From Eubacteriales Family XIII. Incertae Sedis bacterium (GTDB lineage Bacteria; Bacillota; Clostridia; Peptostreptococcales; Anaerovoracaceae): a DNA stretch of 7,683 bases. The notes under the pieces are model-generated. The model was not told the origin of the DNA, made no database searches, and worked only from the letters and a program-made list of their open reading frames with translations. The position numbers were made by a program, and so were the translations under genes. The stretch lies in the NCBI GenBank assembly GCA_031254995.1, contig JAIRTJ010000160.1, forward strand, positions 1 to 7,683. The letters run 5' to 3'. This document shows, in pieces, positions 1 to 4,925 of the stretch. The stretch's first letter is position 1. Each line of letters starts with the position of its first letter.

Positions 1-2
1 TT

Positions 3-428
3 ATGCGACCGCGCGGATGGAAAGAAGTCAAGATAACGGGTGACCTGCTCGTCAAGTTGCATACGCGCAATCCCTCAACCGTTGAAGAAATTCGCATAGA
101 GGACTACATTGACGGTCACAATATTGACTATGTGAAGGGCAAAGTCGCGGTAGACATGGAATGGAACAGCAAAGATCAGACTTTTGACCGCGATTTGTAC
201 GCATTTCGCACTTTCTATGAATGTGGTATCGTTGAGTGTGGTGCGATCATAACACGGAGTGCGGAATTGAATCCGCTGTTTGACGAGTTGGGAATTAAAC
301 AAAAATACGGCGCAAGTACGACTTGGATGGGGAAATTGCTTCCCCGAATACAGGCGAGAAGGCATGGTGGTTGTCCGATCTTTGTGGTGGGGATAACGCC
401 GAGAACAATCACGGATTGGGAGAATTGA
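3..428 (+). CDS. BglII/BstYI-like type II restriction endonuclease, 5'-truncated by window edge
   Basis: Probable type II restriction endonuclease that cuts unmodified DNA at a short, probably palindromic site. The visible 141 residues contain the block VDMEWNSKDQTFDRDL (residues 50-65) followed by GAIITR (80-85). This matches the acidic catalytic core I associate with the BglII/BstYI family (a D...ExN/Q arrangement, then DRDL and a conserved hydrophobic strand ending in R); D51 and E53 are the likely metal ligands. The first ATG lies at the window edge and family members are usually about 200 residues or more, so the real start is probably upstream and this is the C-terminal part. The stop is one base before the start region of a DNA methyltransferase, the usual layout of a restriction-modification pair. 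The family call is from remembered motifs; the recognition sequence cannot be read from the protein. Confidence 0.72.
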   Translation: MRPRGWKEVKITGDLLVKLHTRNPSTVEEIRIEDYIDGHNIDYVKGKVAVDMEWNSKDQTFDRDLYAFRTFYECGIVECGAIITRSAELNPLFDELGIKQKYGASTTWMGKLLPRIQARRHGGCPIFVVGITPRTITDWEN

Positions 429-429
429 A

Positions 430-1116
430 ATGTCAGCAGACAATGTGAATTATCATCACGAAAATAACTTGTTGGAATTTTGCGATGAACGAAAGTTCAA
501 AACGATCTTGGCAGATCCGCCGTGGCAATTCCAGAACAGGACGGGGAAAATGGCACCTGAGCACAAACGGTTGAATCGCTATCCGACTATGAAGTTGGAT
601 GAGATAAAGATGTTGCCTGTCAGCGATGTTGCCGACGATCCGTGTCACCTCTACCTTTGGGTGCCGAACGCGCTTCTTCCTGAAGGGCTTGAAGTCATGA
701 AGGCATGGGGTTTTCAGTACAAATCCAATATCGTTTGGGAGAAGATAAGAAAAGACGGACAGCCCGACGGTCGCGGTGTTGGCTTTTACTTTCGGAACGT
801 AACAGAGTTGCTGTTATTCGGAACGCGCGGCACAAGCAATACAAGGACGCTTGCTCCTGCGCGTAGTCAAGTCAATCTCCTGCGGACAATGAAACGTGAG
901 CATTCGCGCAAACCCGATGAGATTTTCGATATTATAGAATCATGCAGCAGCAGCCCATATCTCGAATTGTTTGCCCGTGGAGTGCGCGAAAACTGGGTGT
1001 TGTGGGGTAACCAGGCAGATGAGAACTATGAACCAACGTGGTCTACATACAGCAATCATAGCGGGTCATGTGTGGAAACTGAGCAAATTAGTATAGCCGC
1101 GAAATCGCAAGGTTAA
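430..1116 (+). CDS. MT-A70 family DNA N6-adenine methyltransferase
   Basis: Probable DNA adenine-N6 methyltransferase using S-adenosylmethionine, protecting host DNA from the endonuclease encoded just upstream. The 228-residue protein has the catalytic motif ILADPPW (residues 26-32), the block HLYLWVPNALLPEGLEVMKA (73-92), VWEKIRKDG (102-110), the REHSRKPDE segment (156-164) and the C-terminal cofactor motif YLELFARGVRENWVLWGNQ (177-195). This is the motif order of the MT-A70 group (beta class, with DPPW before the FxGxG-like motif). The start at 430 has GGGAG upstream (within 415-423) and follows the endonuclease stop by one base, so the two are almost certainly co-transcribed. Length is normal for the group and the frame is intact. 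Its recognition site is unknown. A solitary or phage-type methylase is possible, but the tight pairing argues for a restriction-modification role. Confidence 0.88.
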   Translation: MSADNVNYHHENNLLEFCDERKFKTILADPPWQFQNRTGKMAPEHKRLNRYPTMKLDEIKMLPVSDVADDPCHLYLWVPNALLPEGLEVMKAWGFQYKSNIVWEKIRKDGQPDGRGVGFYFRNVTELLLFGTRGTSNTRTLAPARSQVNLLRTMKREHSRKPDEIFDIIESCSSSPYLELFARGVRENWVLWGNQADENYEPTWSTYSNHSGSCVETEQISIAAKSQG

Positions 1117-1177
1117 TACAGCGAATACGGAAATAGGTTTTTGTTTTGGGATAGCATAGAGTAAGGAGATATATATT

Positions 1178-1303
1178 ATGGCATTACCGACAAGTTATAT
1201 GACAGGTAGCTTCACAAAGATACCTGATTATTTTGATACCTTGCTTACAGCGAAGGCTCCCGACAAGTTTACCACCCCGTCTTTTACAGTTAGCATAGAA
1301 TAG
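1178..1303 (+). pseudogene. DUF5343-like N-terminal fragment (41 codons)
   Basis: A 41-codon frame starting at 1178 behind an excellent ribosome binding site (TAAGGAGAT, 1162-1170). The peptide starts MALPTSYMTGSFTKIPDYFD and continues through LLTAKAPDKFTT before stopping at TAG (1301-1303). From memory, the opening MALPTSY, an IPDYFD-like stretch and an xAPxKFTT motif are the conserved N-terminus of DUF5343 proteins, which usually run well over 100 residues and occur near restriction or other defence genes. Here the frame ends where the family would continue into a conserved helical region (about ...FLENLGF), and I see no continuation in the other two frames before the terminator at 1332. 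It is best read as a remnant left by a deletion. A short functional peptide cannot be excluded because the translation signals are intact. Confidence 0.5.
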
Positions 1304-1331
1304 TTGCCCCTGTAACACAAACATAATGTTG

Positions 1332-1357
1332 AAAAACACGGAATCCCGTGTTTTTTT
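1332..1357 (+). terminator. Intrinsic terminator after the DUF5343-like fragment
   Basis: The arms AAAAACACGG (1332-1341) and CCGTGTTTTT (1346-1355) pair perfectly around the loop AATC, and the run of seven T (1351-1357) provides the U-tract. It should end transcripts from the restriction-modification genes. The A-rich left arm also gives a U-run on the opposite strand, so it could act in both directions. Confidence 0.85.
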
Positions 1358-1366
1358 GTTTGCCTA

Positions 1367-1395
1367 TTGGCGTAATGCTGAAGTAACGCTATGCT
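1367..1395 (+). promoter_or_regulatory. Weak candidate promoter for the 1415-1540 ORF
   Basis: TTGGCG (1367-1372) and TATGCT (1390-1395) are separated by 17 bases, and each box matches four of six sigma-70 consensus positions. It sits just after a terminator and 20 bases before the start codon of a small ORF, which is a sensible place. The match is modest and could be chance. Confidence 0.3.
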
Positions 1396-1414
1396 ATATC
1401 AAAGGAGGAATGCC

Positions 1415-1540
1415 ATGATCAAAAAGGACACGAGGGCAGCAGAAAATCTCGCTTTAGCGCTACAAACATTTGACACGCAGAAAAGCCATGAAGTCCGTAT
1501 TGTCAACGAATACGGGGTTCTTTCACTTTTGCAACTGTAA
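1415..1540 (+). CDS. Unrecognised 41-residue protein or N-terminal fragment
   Basis: The frame starts at ATG 1415 with AAAGGAGG (1401-1408) upstream at good spacing and ends at TAA 1538-1540. The peptide begins MIKKDTRAAENLALALQTFD and ends EVRIVNEYGVLSLLQL. I do not recognise it firmly. The piece LQTFDTQKSHEVRIV is vaguely like the start of phage antirepressor (BRO-N) proteins, which begin LQ.F....VR.V, but that similarity is too short to rely on. It lies in the AT-rich island between a terminator and the hairpin block before ddl, so it may be the surviving start of a longer mobile-element gene cut off at the junction. No conserved domain, signal peptide or membrane segment is visible. Confidence 0.4.
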   Translation: MIKKDTRAAENLALALQTFDTQKSHEVRIVNEYGVLSLLQL

Positions 1541-1592
1541 AAGACGGGGCACTTGGGACGCTTTCCGCGGTTGTCATATCCGTTTATCTGCC

Positions 1593-1625
1593 GTGCGATT
1601 TTTTCGCCCCAAGGCGAAAACGCAC
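1593..1625. repeat. Inverted repeat (strong hairpin) upstream of ddl
   Basis: TTTTCGCC (1601-1608) and GGCGAAAA (1613-1620) form a perfect 8-bp stem with loop CCAA. The outer arms GTGCG (1593-1597) and CGCAC (1621-1625) extend it past a three-base bulge (ATT, 1598-1600). Neither strand has a U-run after the stem, so it is not a standard intrinsic terminator. It is separated by 7 bases from a second palindrome. Confidence 0.7.
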
Positions 1626-1632
1626 ATGGCCC

Positions 1633-1670
1633 TATCATAAATGACTCCGCTTCGCTCCGCATTTATGATA
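1633..1670. repeat. 11-bp palindrome overlapping the ddl promoter
   Basis: TATCATAAATG (1633-1643) is the exact reverse complement of CATTTATGATA (1660-1670), with a 16-base pyrimidine-rich spacer containing CCGCTTCGCTCCG. The right arm supplies the first bases of the ddl extended -10 element, so protein binding or cruciform formation here would compete with RNA polymerase. It may be an operator, one copy of a dispersed repeat, or the end of a small non-autonomous mobile element. Confidence 0.75.
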
Positions 1671-1674
1671 TAAT
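1666..1674 (+). promoter_or_regulatory. Extended -10 promoter of ddl, predicting a leaderless mRNA
   Basis: TGATATAAT is a perfect extended -10 (TGnTATAAT), with the hexamer TATAAT at 1669-1674. No good -35 lies about 17 bases upstream, which extended -10 promoters tolerate. The usual start, about seven bases after the hexamer, falls at 1681, the A of the ddl ATG. No Shine-Dalgarno sequence precedes that ATG, in agreement with leaderless translation. Confidence 0.7.
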
Positions 1675-1680
1675 CTGCAT

Positions 1681-2748
1681 ATGGACAGAATCGGCGTCAT
1701 ATTCGGGGGGAGATCCCGAGAGCATGAAATCTCCGTATTGTCCGCCGCGTCGGTCATGGACGCCGTAAATCGGGAAAATCACGAGATCGTTCCGATCGGC
1801 ATCAACAAGCGCGGCGAGTGGTTTCGCATCTCCGCCGACATGAGCGGGTTGAGATCCTTGGACGACGAGCGATGCGAGTCCCTTATACCCAAGCCCGGGC
1901 GGGAGACCGCCGGAGCGCGGCGCATCGATCTCGGCGAATTTGCTCGCCTCGCGGATTTTGCTTTCCCGTTGTTGCACGGGCCCTACGGCGAGGACGGGAC
2001 GATACAGGGGCTTTTCGAGATGTTGGACATGCCGTATGCCGGTTGCGGCGTAGCCTGTTCGGCGATCTCGATGGACAAGATCCTCACGAAGAGCATATTG
2101 GCTGACGCGGGCTTTCTCGTGTGCAGGCATGTATCGACCCGCGAGTTCGATTTCTCGGAGGATAAATCCCGGGAACTGAACAGGATCGAGGAGGCGTTCG
2201 GTTATCCGATTTTCGTCAAGCCGGCCAATATGGGCAGCAGCGTCGGCATTTCCAAGGTGCGAGGACGCGAGGAGTTGGAGCGCGCCGTTGCGCTCGCCCT
2301 GCGATACGACAGTCGCGTACTCGCGGAGGAGGCGATAAACGGCAGGGAATTTGAGGTGTCCGTGCTCGGCAACGAAAGACCGAGCGTCGGCGTCGTCGGG
2401 GAGATCATATCCCGAGGCGAGTTTTACGACTACGAGTCCAAATACAGGGACGGTGCCGCGGAGTTGCGGATTCCCGCGGACATCCCGCGAGAGACGGCGC
2501 GGGAGATAGACGAGTTGGCTCTCGGAGCCTATAAGGCGTTGGACGGCGCGGGGTTTGCGCGAATCGATTTTTTCCTCGAGGAAGGATCGGGCAAGATATA
2601 CCTGAACGAAGTGAACACCATACCGGGCTTTACGGCGTACAGCATGTTTCCGTTGTTGTGGAAGGCAAAGGGCGTGACCTATCCTTCGCTGATCGAAAGG
2701 ATAATAGAATTCGGCTATGAAAGACATCATGCTAAAAATAATAGGTAA
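1681..2748 (+). CDS. ddl: D-alanine--D-alanine ligase
   Basis: Cytoplasmic ATP-dependent ligase joining two D-alanines to make the dipeptide that ends the peptidoglycan stem. The 355-residue ATP-grasp protein has every hallmark: the N-terminal IGVIFGGRSREHEIS (4-18) with the substrate-binding Glu16, HGPYGEDG (99-106), the flexible ATP loop MGSSVG (184-189), FYDYESKY in the omega loop (248-255), R294/D296, and NEVNTIPG (309-316) with metal and substrate ligands. The Tyr-containing omega loop is typical of D-Ala-D-Ala enzymes rather than VanA-type D-Ala-D-Lac ligases, so this is the housekeeping enzyme. The start at 1681 fits the family N-terminus and no in-frame upstream alternative exists. 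There is no Shine-Dalgarno; an extended -10 ends six bases before the ATG. The 3' end overlaps the next gene by 32 bases. Confidence 0.97.
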   Translation: MDRIGVIFGGRSREHEISVLSAASVMDAVNRENHEIVPIGINKRGEWFRISADMSGLRSLDDERCESLIPKPGRETAGARRIDLGEFARLADFAFPLLHGPYGEDGTIQGLFEMLDMPYAGCGVACSAISMDKILTKSILADAGFLVCRHVSTREFDFSEDKSRELNRIEEAFGYPIFVKPANMGSSVGISKVRGREELERAVALALRYDSRVLAEEAINGREFEVSVLGNERPSVGVVGEIISRGEFYDYESKYRDGAAELRIPADIPRETAREIDELALGAYKALDGAGFARIDFFLEEGSGKIYLNEVNTIPGFTAYSMFPLLWKAKGVTYPSLIERIIEFGYERHHAKNNR

Positions 2749-3154
2749 CCAAATTCCGTCCGGGGCGGACGTCGACGAGGACTCCGAAGGCATGGAATTC
2801 ATTACCGAGGGCAGGTTTTATCGCAAAGGCGACTCTATGTATCTCGTCTACGAGGAGAGCGAATTTTCCGGAACGGAGGGCTGCACCACGAGCTTGAAGA
2901 TCACGGGCGATAAAATCCGAATGAAGCGATACGGCGAGGACGTCGGCATCGAGACCGCCATCAGCTTCGAGAAGGGGAAACGCTTCAACGGATATTGCGA
3001 GACGCCGTTCGGCTCCGTGGAAATGGAGGTTTTGACGAACGCGGTCAACAACAAGATCAAGGAGAACGGCGAGGGCTCGATCGACATCGATTACAACATC
3101 AGTCTGAAAGGCCTCGCGGAAAGTCGCAGCAAGCTGAGTATTGAGATCATATAA
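2717..3154 (+). CDS. DUF1934 (YwiB-like) beta-barrel protein
   Basis: A 145-residue cytoplasmic protein of the DUF1934 family (B. subtilis YwiB is a member), predicted to form a calycin/lipocalin-like barrel; its biochemical role is unknown. Family features visible are TEGRFY (30-35), the central stretch YEESEFSG...TTSLKI (45-62), TPFGSV (96-101) and the alternating C-terminal strand DIDYNISL (123-130). There is no signal peptide or membrane segment. The gene begins inside ddl in another frame and should be translationally coupled to it. An alternative ATG at 2729 (MLKIIGNQ) fits the family start about as well, and neither has a strong ribosome binding site. Its TAA overlaps the ATG of the following small membrane peptide. 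Confidence 0.85.
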   Translation: MKDIMLKIIGNQIPSGADVDEDSEGMEFITEGRFYRKGDSMYLVYEESEFSGTEGCTTSLKITGDKIRMKRYGEDVGIETAISFEKGKRFNGYCETPFGSVEMEVLTNAVNNKIKENGEGSIDIDYNISLKGLAESRSKLSIEII

Positions 3155-3258
3155 TGCATAATTTCGGGAAACGAAGAAAATTATTCGCCATCATCACCGC
3201 GGCGATCATCATCACGATGGTGGGCACTTCGATCATATACGCGTTCACGTTTATCTGA
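3154..3258 (+). CDS. 34-residue single-pass membrane peptide
   Basis: A tiny gene whose ATG (3154-3156) shares its A with the TAA of the DUF1934 gene (TAATG), a classic coupling arrangement. The peptide starts MHNFGKRRKLFAIITAAIII and ends GTSIIYAFTFI, i.e. a basic N-terminus (KRRK, residues 6-9) followed by about 23 hydrophobic residues, predicting one transmembrane helix with the N-terminus inside. In size and topology it resembles Prli42- or DUF4044-type mini membrane proteins of Bacillota, but I cannot claim homology. No cleavage site or lipobox is evident. The coupling and clean topology suggest a real gene; conservation next to ddl and DUF1934 in relatives would settle it. Confidence 0.6.
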   Translation: MHNFGKRRKLFAIITAAIIITMVGTSIIYAFTFI

Positions 3259-3319
3259 GCGTTCCGTTCCGGGGTTGATCGAAGGCGTCGCTCTGCGCGA
3301 GGCGAATAAAAAATCCTCC

Positions 3320-3349
3320 TTGACTGTCTGCCCGCGCGTGTGGTATGAT
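3320..3349 (+). promoter_or_regulatory. Sigma-70 promoter of the pyr operon
   Basis: TTGACT (3320-3325) and TATGAT (3344-3349) lie 18 bases apart, and TGG just before the -10 makes it an extended -10 (TGnTATGAT). The predicted start near 3356 falls in AAAATTTTGC (3354-3363), giving a transcript beginning roughly AAUUUUGC. About 200 nt of leader then precede pyrB. No clear terminator separates this promoter from the small membrane-peptide gene upstream; 3259-3319 holds nothing else I can support. Confidence 0.82.
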
Positions 3350-3390
3350 AGTGAAAATTTTGCATTGAAGGACATCGACGAGGTACTGAA

Positions 3391-3507
3391 TTGAACATTG
3401 CGATCGGCAAGATACTCCCTGCGGCAGAGCCGCAGTCGCGTTGCGGGGGAGAAGTATTTTCTCGGAGGAGGCGACCGAATCGCAAAGAAGGCATAAGGAT
3501 CATATGA
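3391..3507 (+). CDS. Possible pyr leader peptide (38 codons)
   Basis: This TTG-started frame has GAGG (3380-3383) seven bases upstream and ends at TGA 3505-3507, exactly before the attenuator stem at 3508. The peptide begins MNIAIGKILPAAEP and includes an arginine run SRRRRPNRK near its end. It resembles no known protein, as expected of a leader peptide. A ribosome terminating here would cover the left arm of the terminator. The non-ATG start and modest ribosome binding site keep confidence low. Confidence 0.35.
   Translation: MNIAIGKILPAAEPQSRCGGEVFSRRRRPNRKEGIRII
3419..3435 (+). promoter_or_regulatory. Leader hairpin in the pyr operon
   Basis: CTGCGGC (3419-3425) and GCCGCAG (3429-3435) form a perfect 7-bp stem with loop AGA in the pyrB leader. 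The flanks CTCCC (from 3415) and GGGGGAG (from 3445) can close a larger stem around it. There is no U-run, so it is a pause or scaffold candidate, possibly one arm of alternative leader folds. Confidence 0.55.
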
Positions 3508-3534
3508 ATCTTCCCATTTGGGGAGATTTTTTTT
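3508..3534 (+). terminator. Attenuator terminator immediately before pyrB
   Basis: ATCTTCCC (3508-3515) pairs with GGGGAGAT (3520-3527), including one G-U pair, around loop ATTT, and eight T (3527-3534) follow. It lies between the pyr promoter and pyrB, with the pyrB ribosome binding site only four bases past the U-run, so it must be conditional. The stem starts at the base after the stop of the candidate leader ORF, favouring control by a ribosome closely following the polymerase. Confidence 0.8.
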
Positions 3535-3537
3535 ATG

Positions 3538-3544
3538 AAGGAGG
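3538..3544 (+). promoter_or_regulatory. Ribosome binding site choosing the pyrB start
   Basis: AAGGAGG lies 10 bases before ATG 3555 but only one base before the in-frame ATG at 3546. The normal spacing therefore selects 3555, although the frame is open upstream through the attenuator to ATG 3504 and TTG 3441. Confidence 0.75.
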
Positions 3545-3554
3545 AATGAACGGT

Positions 3555-4487
3555 ATGGGAACGTTGCAAGGGCGAGATTTGATGGAGCCTCTGGATTTCA
3601 GCGCGGAGGAGTCGGAAGAATTGTTTGATCTGTCCATGCGCATCATGGAAGATCCTAAGGCTTACGCGAGGGCGTGCGACGGGAAATTGTTGGCGACGCT
3701 GTTCTACGAGCCGAGTACGCGGACGCGATTCAGCTTTGAGGCGGCGATGCTTCGCTTGGGCGGCCGGGTGATCGGCTTTTCCGGGGAGCAGAGCAGCTCG
3801 GCGGCCAAAGGGGAGAGCATCGCGGATACCGTGCGGACGGTGGCGTGCTACGCGGACATCGCCGTGATGCGGCATCCGAAGGAGGGCGCGCCCCTCGTCG
3901 CGGCGCAGAGTTCCGACATTCCCGTGATCAATGGCGGAGACGGCGGTCATCAACATCCCACGCAGACGTTGACCGACCTCCTGACTATTCGAAAGGAAAA
4001 AGGCAGGTTGAGTCATTTGAGGGTGGGGCTCTGCGGGGATCTGAAATTCGGACGCACGGTGCATTCGCTCATCAAGGCCTTGTCGCGGTACGAGGGCATG
4101 GAGTTTTACCTCATCTCGCCGGAGGAGCTCGTCGTGCCCGAATACGCGCGAAAGGATATCGCGAACGGAAACGGCAGCCGTTGCATGGAACTGACGCGGA
4201 TGCAGGAAGCTTTGCCGCATCTTGACATCCTCTACATGACGCGGGTTCAGAAAGAACGATTTTTCAACGAAGAGGATTACGTTCGGCTGAAGGACAGCTA
4301 CATTTTGGACGCGAACAAGATGAAGATCGCGTCCCCCGATATGATCGTCATGCATCCGTTGCCCCGCGTGAACGAGATCGCGACGGAGGTGGACGACGAC
4401 CCTCGGGCGGTCTATTTCAAACAGGCGAAAAACGGCATGTACGTGCGCATGGCGTTGCTCATGTCGCTTTTGGGCGTCGAAAATTGA
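3555..4487 (+). CDS. pyrB: Aspartate carbamoyltransferase catalytic subunit
   Basis: Catalyses the committed pyrimidine step, carbamoyl phosphate plus L-aspartate to N-carbamoyl-aspartate. From ATG 3555 it is 310 residues, matching the E. coli chain. Carbamoyl-phosphate and active-site motifs are intact: STRTR (54-58), K85 in the mobile loop, RHP (106-108), GHQHPTQT (131-138), GDLKFGRTVHSL (161-172), TRVQKER (229-235) and HPLPR (267-271). The sequence closely follows the E. coli PyrB pattern, and pyrI follows after 15 bases, so the product should assemble as a class B dodecamer (two catalytic trimers, three regulatory dimers) with allosteric control. It heads the pyr operon behind an attenuator. 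Longer in-frame versions would add residues not seen in the family; I prefer 3555 because of its ribosome binding site. Confidence 0.97.
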   Translation: MGTLQGRDLMEPLDFSAEESEELFDLSMRIMEDPKAYARACDGKLLATLFYEPSTRTRFSFEAAMLRLGGRVIGFSGEQSSSAAKGESIADTVRTVACYADIAVMRHPKEGAPLVAAQSSDIPVINGGDGGHQHPTQTLTDLLTIRKEKGRLSHLRVGLCGDLKFGRTVHSLIKALSRYEGMEFYLISPEELVVPEYARKDIANGNGSRCMELTRMQEALPHLDILYMTRVQKERFFNEEDYVRLKDSYILDANKMKIASPDMIVMHPLPRVNEIATEVDDDPRAVYFKQAKNGMYVRMALLMSLLGVEN

Positions 4488-4502
4488 AAGGAGTACGTTG
4501 AT

Positions 4503-4925
4503 ATGGAAGTAAACAGCATTGAAAAAGGCATCGTCATCGATCACATCAGAGCGGGTTTCGCGATGAAGGTGCTCGAATACCTCGACGTCGATATCGCGAA
4601 CGACACCGTCGCGGTCATCATGAACGCCGCCAGCCGCAAATACGGAAAGAAGGACATTATAAAAATCGAAAACGTCACGGACGCGGATCCTGCGGCGTTG
4701 GGGCTTTTGGATCATACCGCGACCGTCAATATCATCGAGAACGGGAAGATATCGCGAAAGATCAAATTGAGCCTGCCCCAGAGGGTCGTAAACGTCGTCA
4801 AGTGCAAGAATCCGCGTTGCGTCACCTCCATCGAGCCGTCCATCCCTCATGTCTTCCGATTGGTCGACGCCGAGCGCGAGGAATACAGCTGCGCGTATTG
4901 CGACGAGATAGCGAAGGTACTATGA
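4503..4925 (+). CDS. pyrI: Aspartate carbamoyltransferase regulatory subunit
   Basis: Non-catalytic chain that binds CTP (inhibitor) and ATP (activator) and links PyrB trimers. The 140-residue protein has the allosteric-domain start IEKGIVIDHI (6-15), with the nucleotide-site Asp13-His14 pair, the KDIIKIEN block (50-57), and the four-cysteine zinc site C101-x4-C106 and C130-x2-C133 that docks onto PyrB. It is somewhat shorter than the roughly 153-residue E. coli chain, mostly through short loops, with all ligands present. AAAGGAG (4487-4493) precedes the start at normal spacing, 15 bases after the pyrB stop, and the stop overlaps the pyrC start as ATGA. Feedback inhibition by CTP is therefore likely, inferred from the family and not demonstrated here. 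Confidence 0.96.
   Translation: MEVNSIEKGIVIDHIRAGFAMKVLEYLDVDIANDTVAVIMNAASRKYGKKDIIKIENVTDADPAALGLLDHTATVNIIENGKISRKIKLSLPQRVVNVVKCKNPRCVTSIEPSIPHVFRLVDAEREEYSCAYCDEIAKVL

Larger units (their letters stand above)
1117..1680. other. Gene-poor junction between the restriction-modification genes and ddl
   Basis: No full-length gene is visible here on either strand. The stretch holds two 41-codon reading frames with good ribosome binding sites (1178-1303 and 1415-1540), one intrinsic terminator (1332-1357), a weak candidate promoter (1367-1395), two consecutive inverted repeats (1593-1625 and 1633-1670) and the ddl promoter (1666-1674). Base composition shifts within it, from AT-rich on the left to the GC-richer style of the ddl and pyr genes. 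I read it as the decayed edge of an acquired defence island. Confidence 0.6.

Noticed and set aside
1593..1625. Intrinsic terminator upstream of ddl
   Set aside because: The stem is strong, but neither strand shows a U-run after it.
1399..1662. 87-codon minus-strand frame in the junction
   Set aside because: It runs through both hairpins and opposite a small ORF with a good ribosome binding site; it looks like translated repeat sequence.
1681..2748. VanA-type D-Ala-D-Lac ligase (vancomycin resistance)
   Set aside because: The omega loop has the Tyr-containing YDYESKY segment of housekeeping Ddl, and no vanH or vanX neighbour is present.
1663..2802. 379-codon minus-strand frame opposite ddl
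   Set aside because: Shadow of ddl, with no family resemblance and no sensible start signals.
3275..3394. 39-codon TTG-started frame between the membrane peptide and the pyr leader
   Set aside because: No ribosome binding site, and it spans the pyr promoter.
3441..3554. Upstream TTG start extending pyrB by 38 residues
   Set aside because: It lacks a suitable ribosome binding site, runs through the attenuator, and adds residues absent from the PyrB family.
3147..4850. 567-codon open frame on the minus strand opposite pyrB and pyrI
   Set aside because: It is a by-product of GC-rich codon use on the + strand; the product is His/Arg-rich without recognisable domains, and it lies opposite two certain genes.
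4802..4921. Extension of pyrC upstream to 4802
   Set aside because: It overlaps the zinc-binding end of pyrI, and the ATGA overlap at 4922 is the normal junction.
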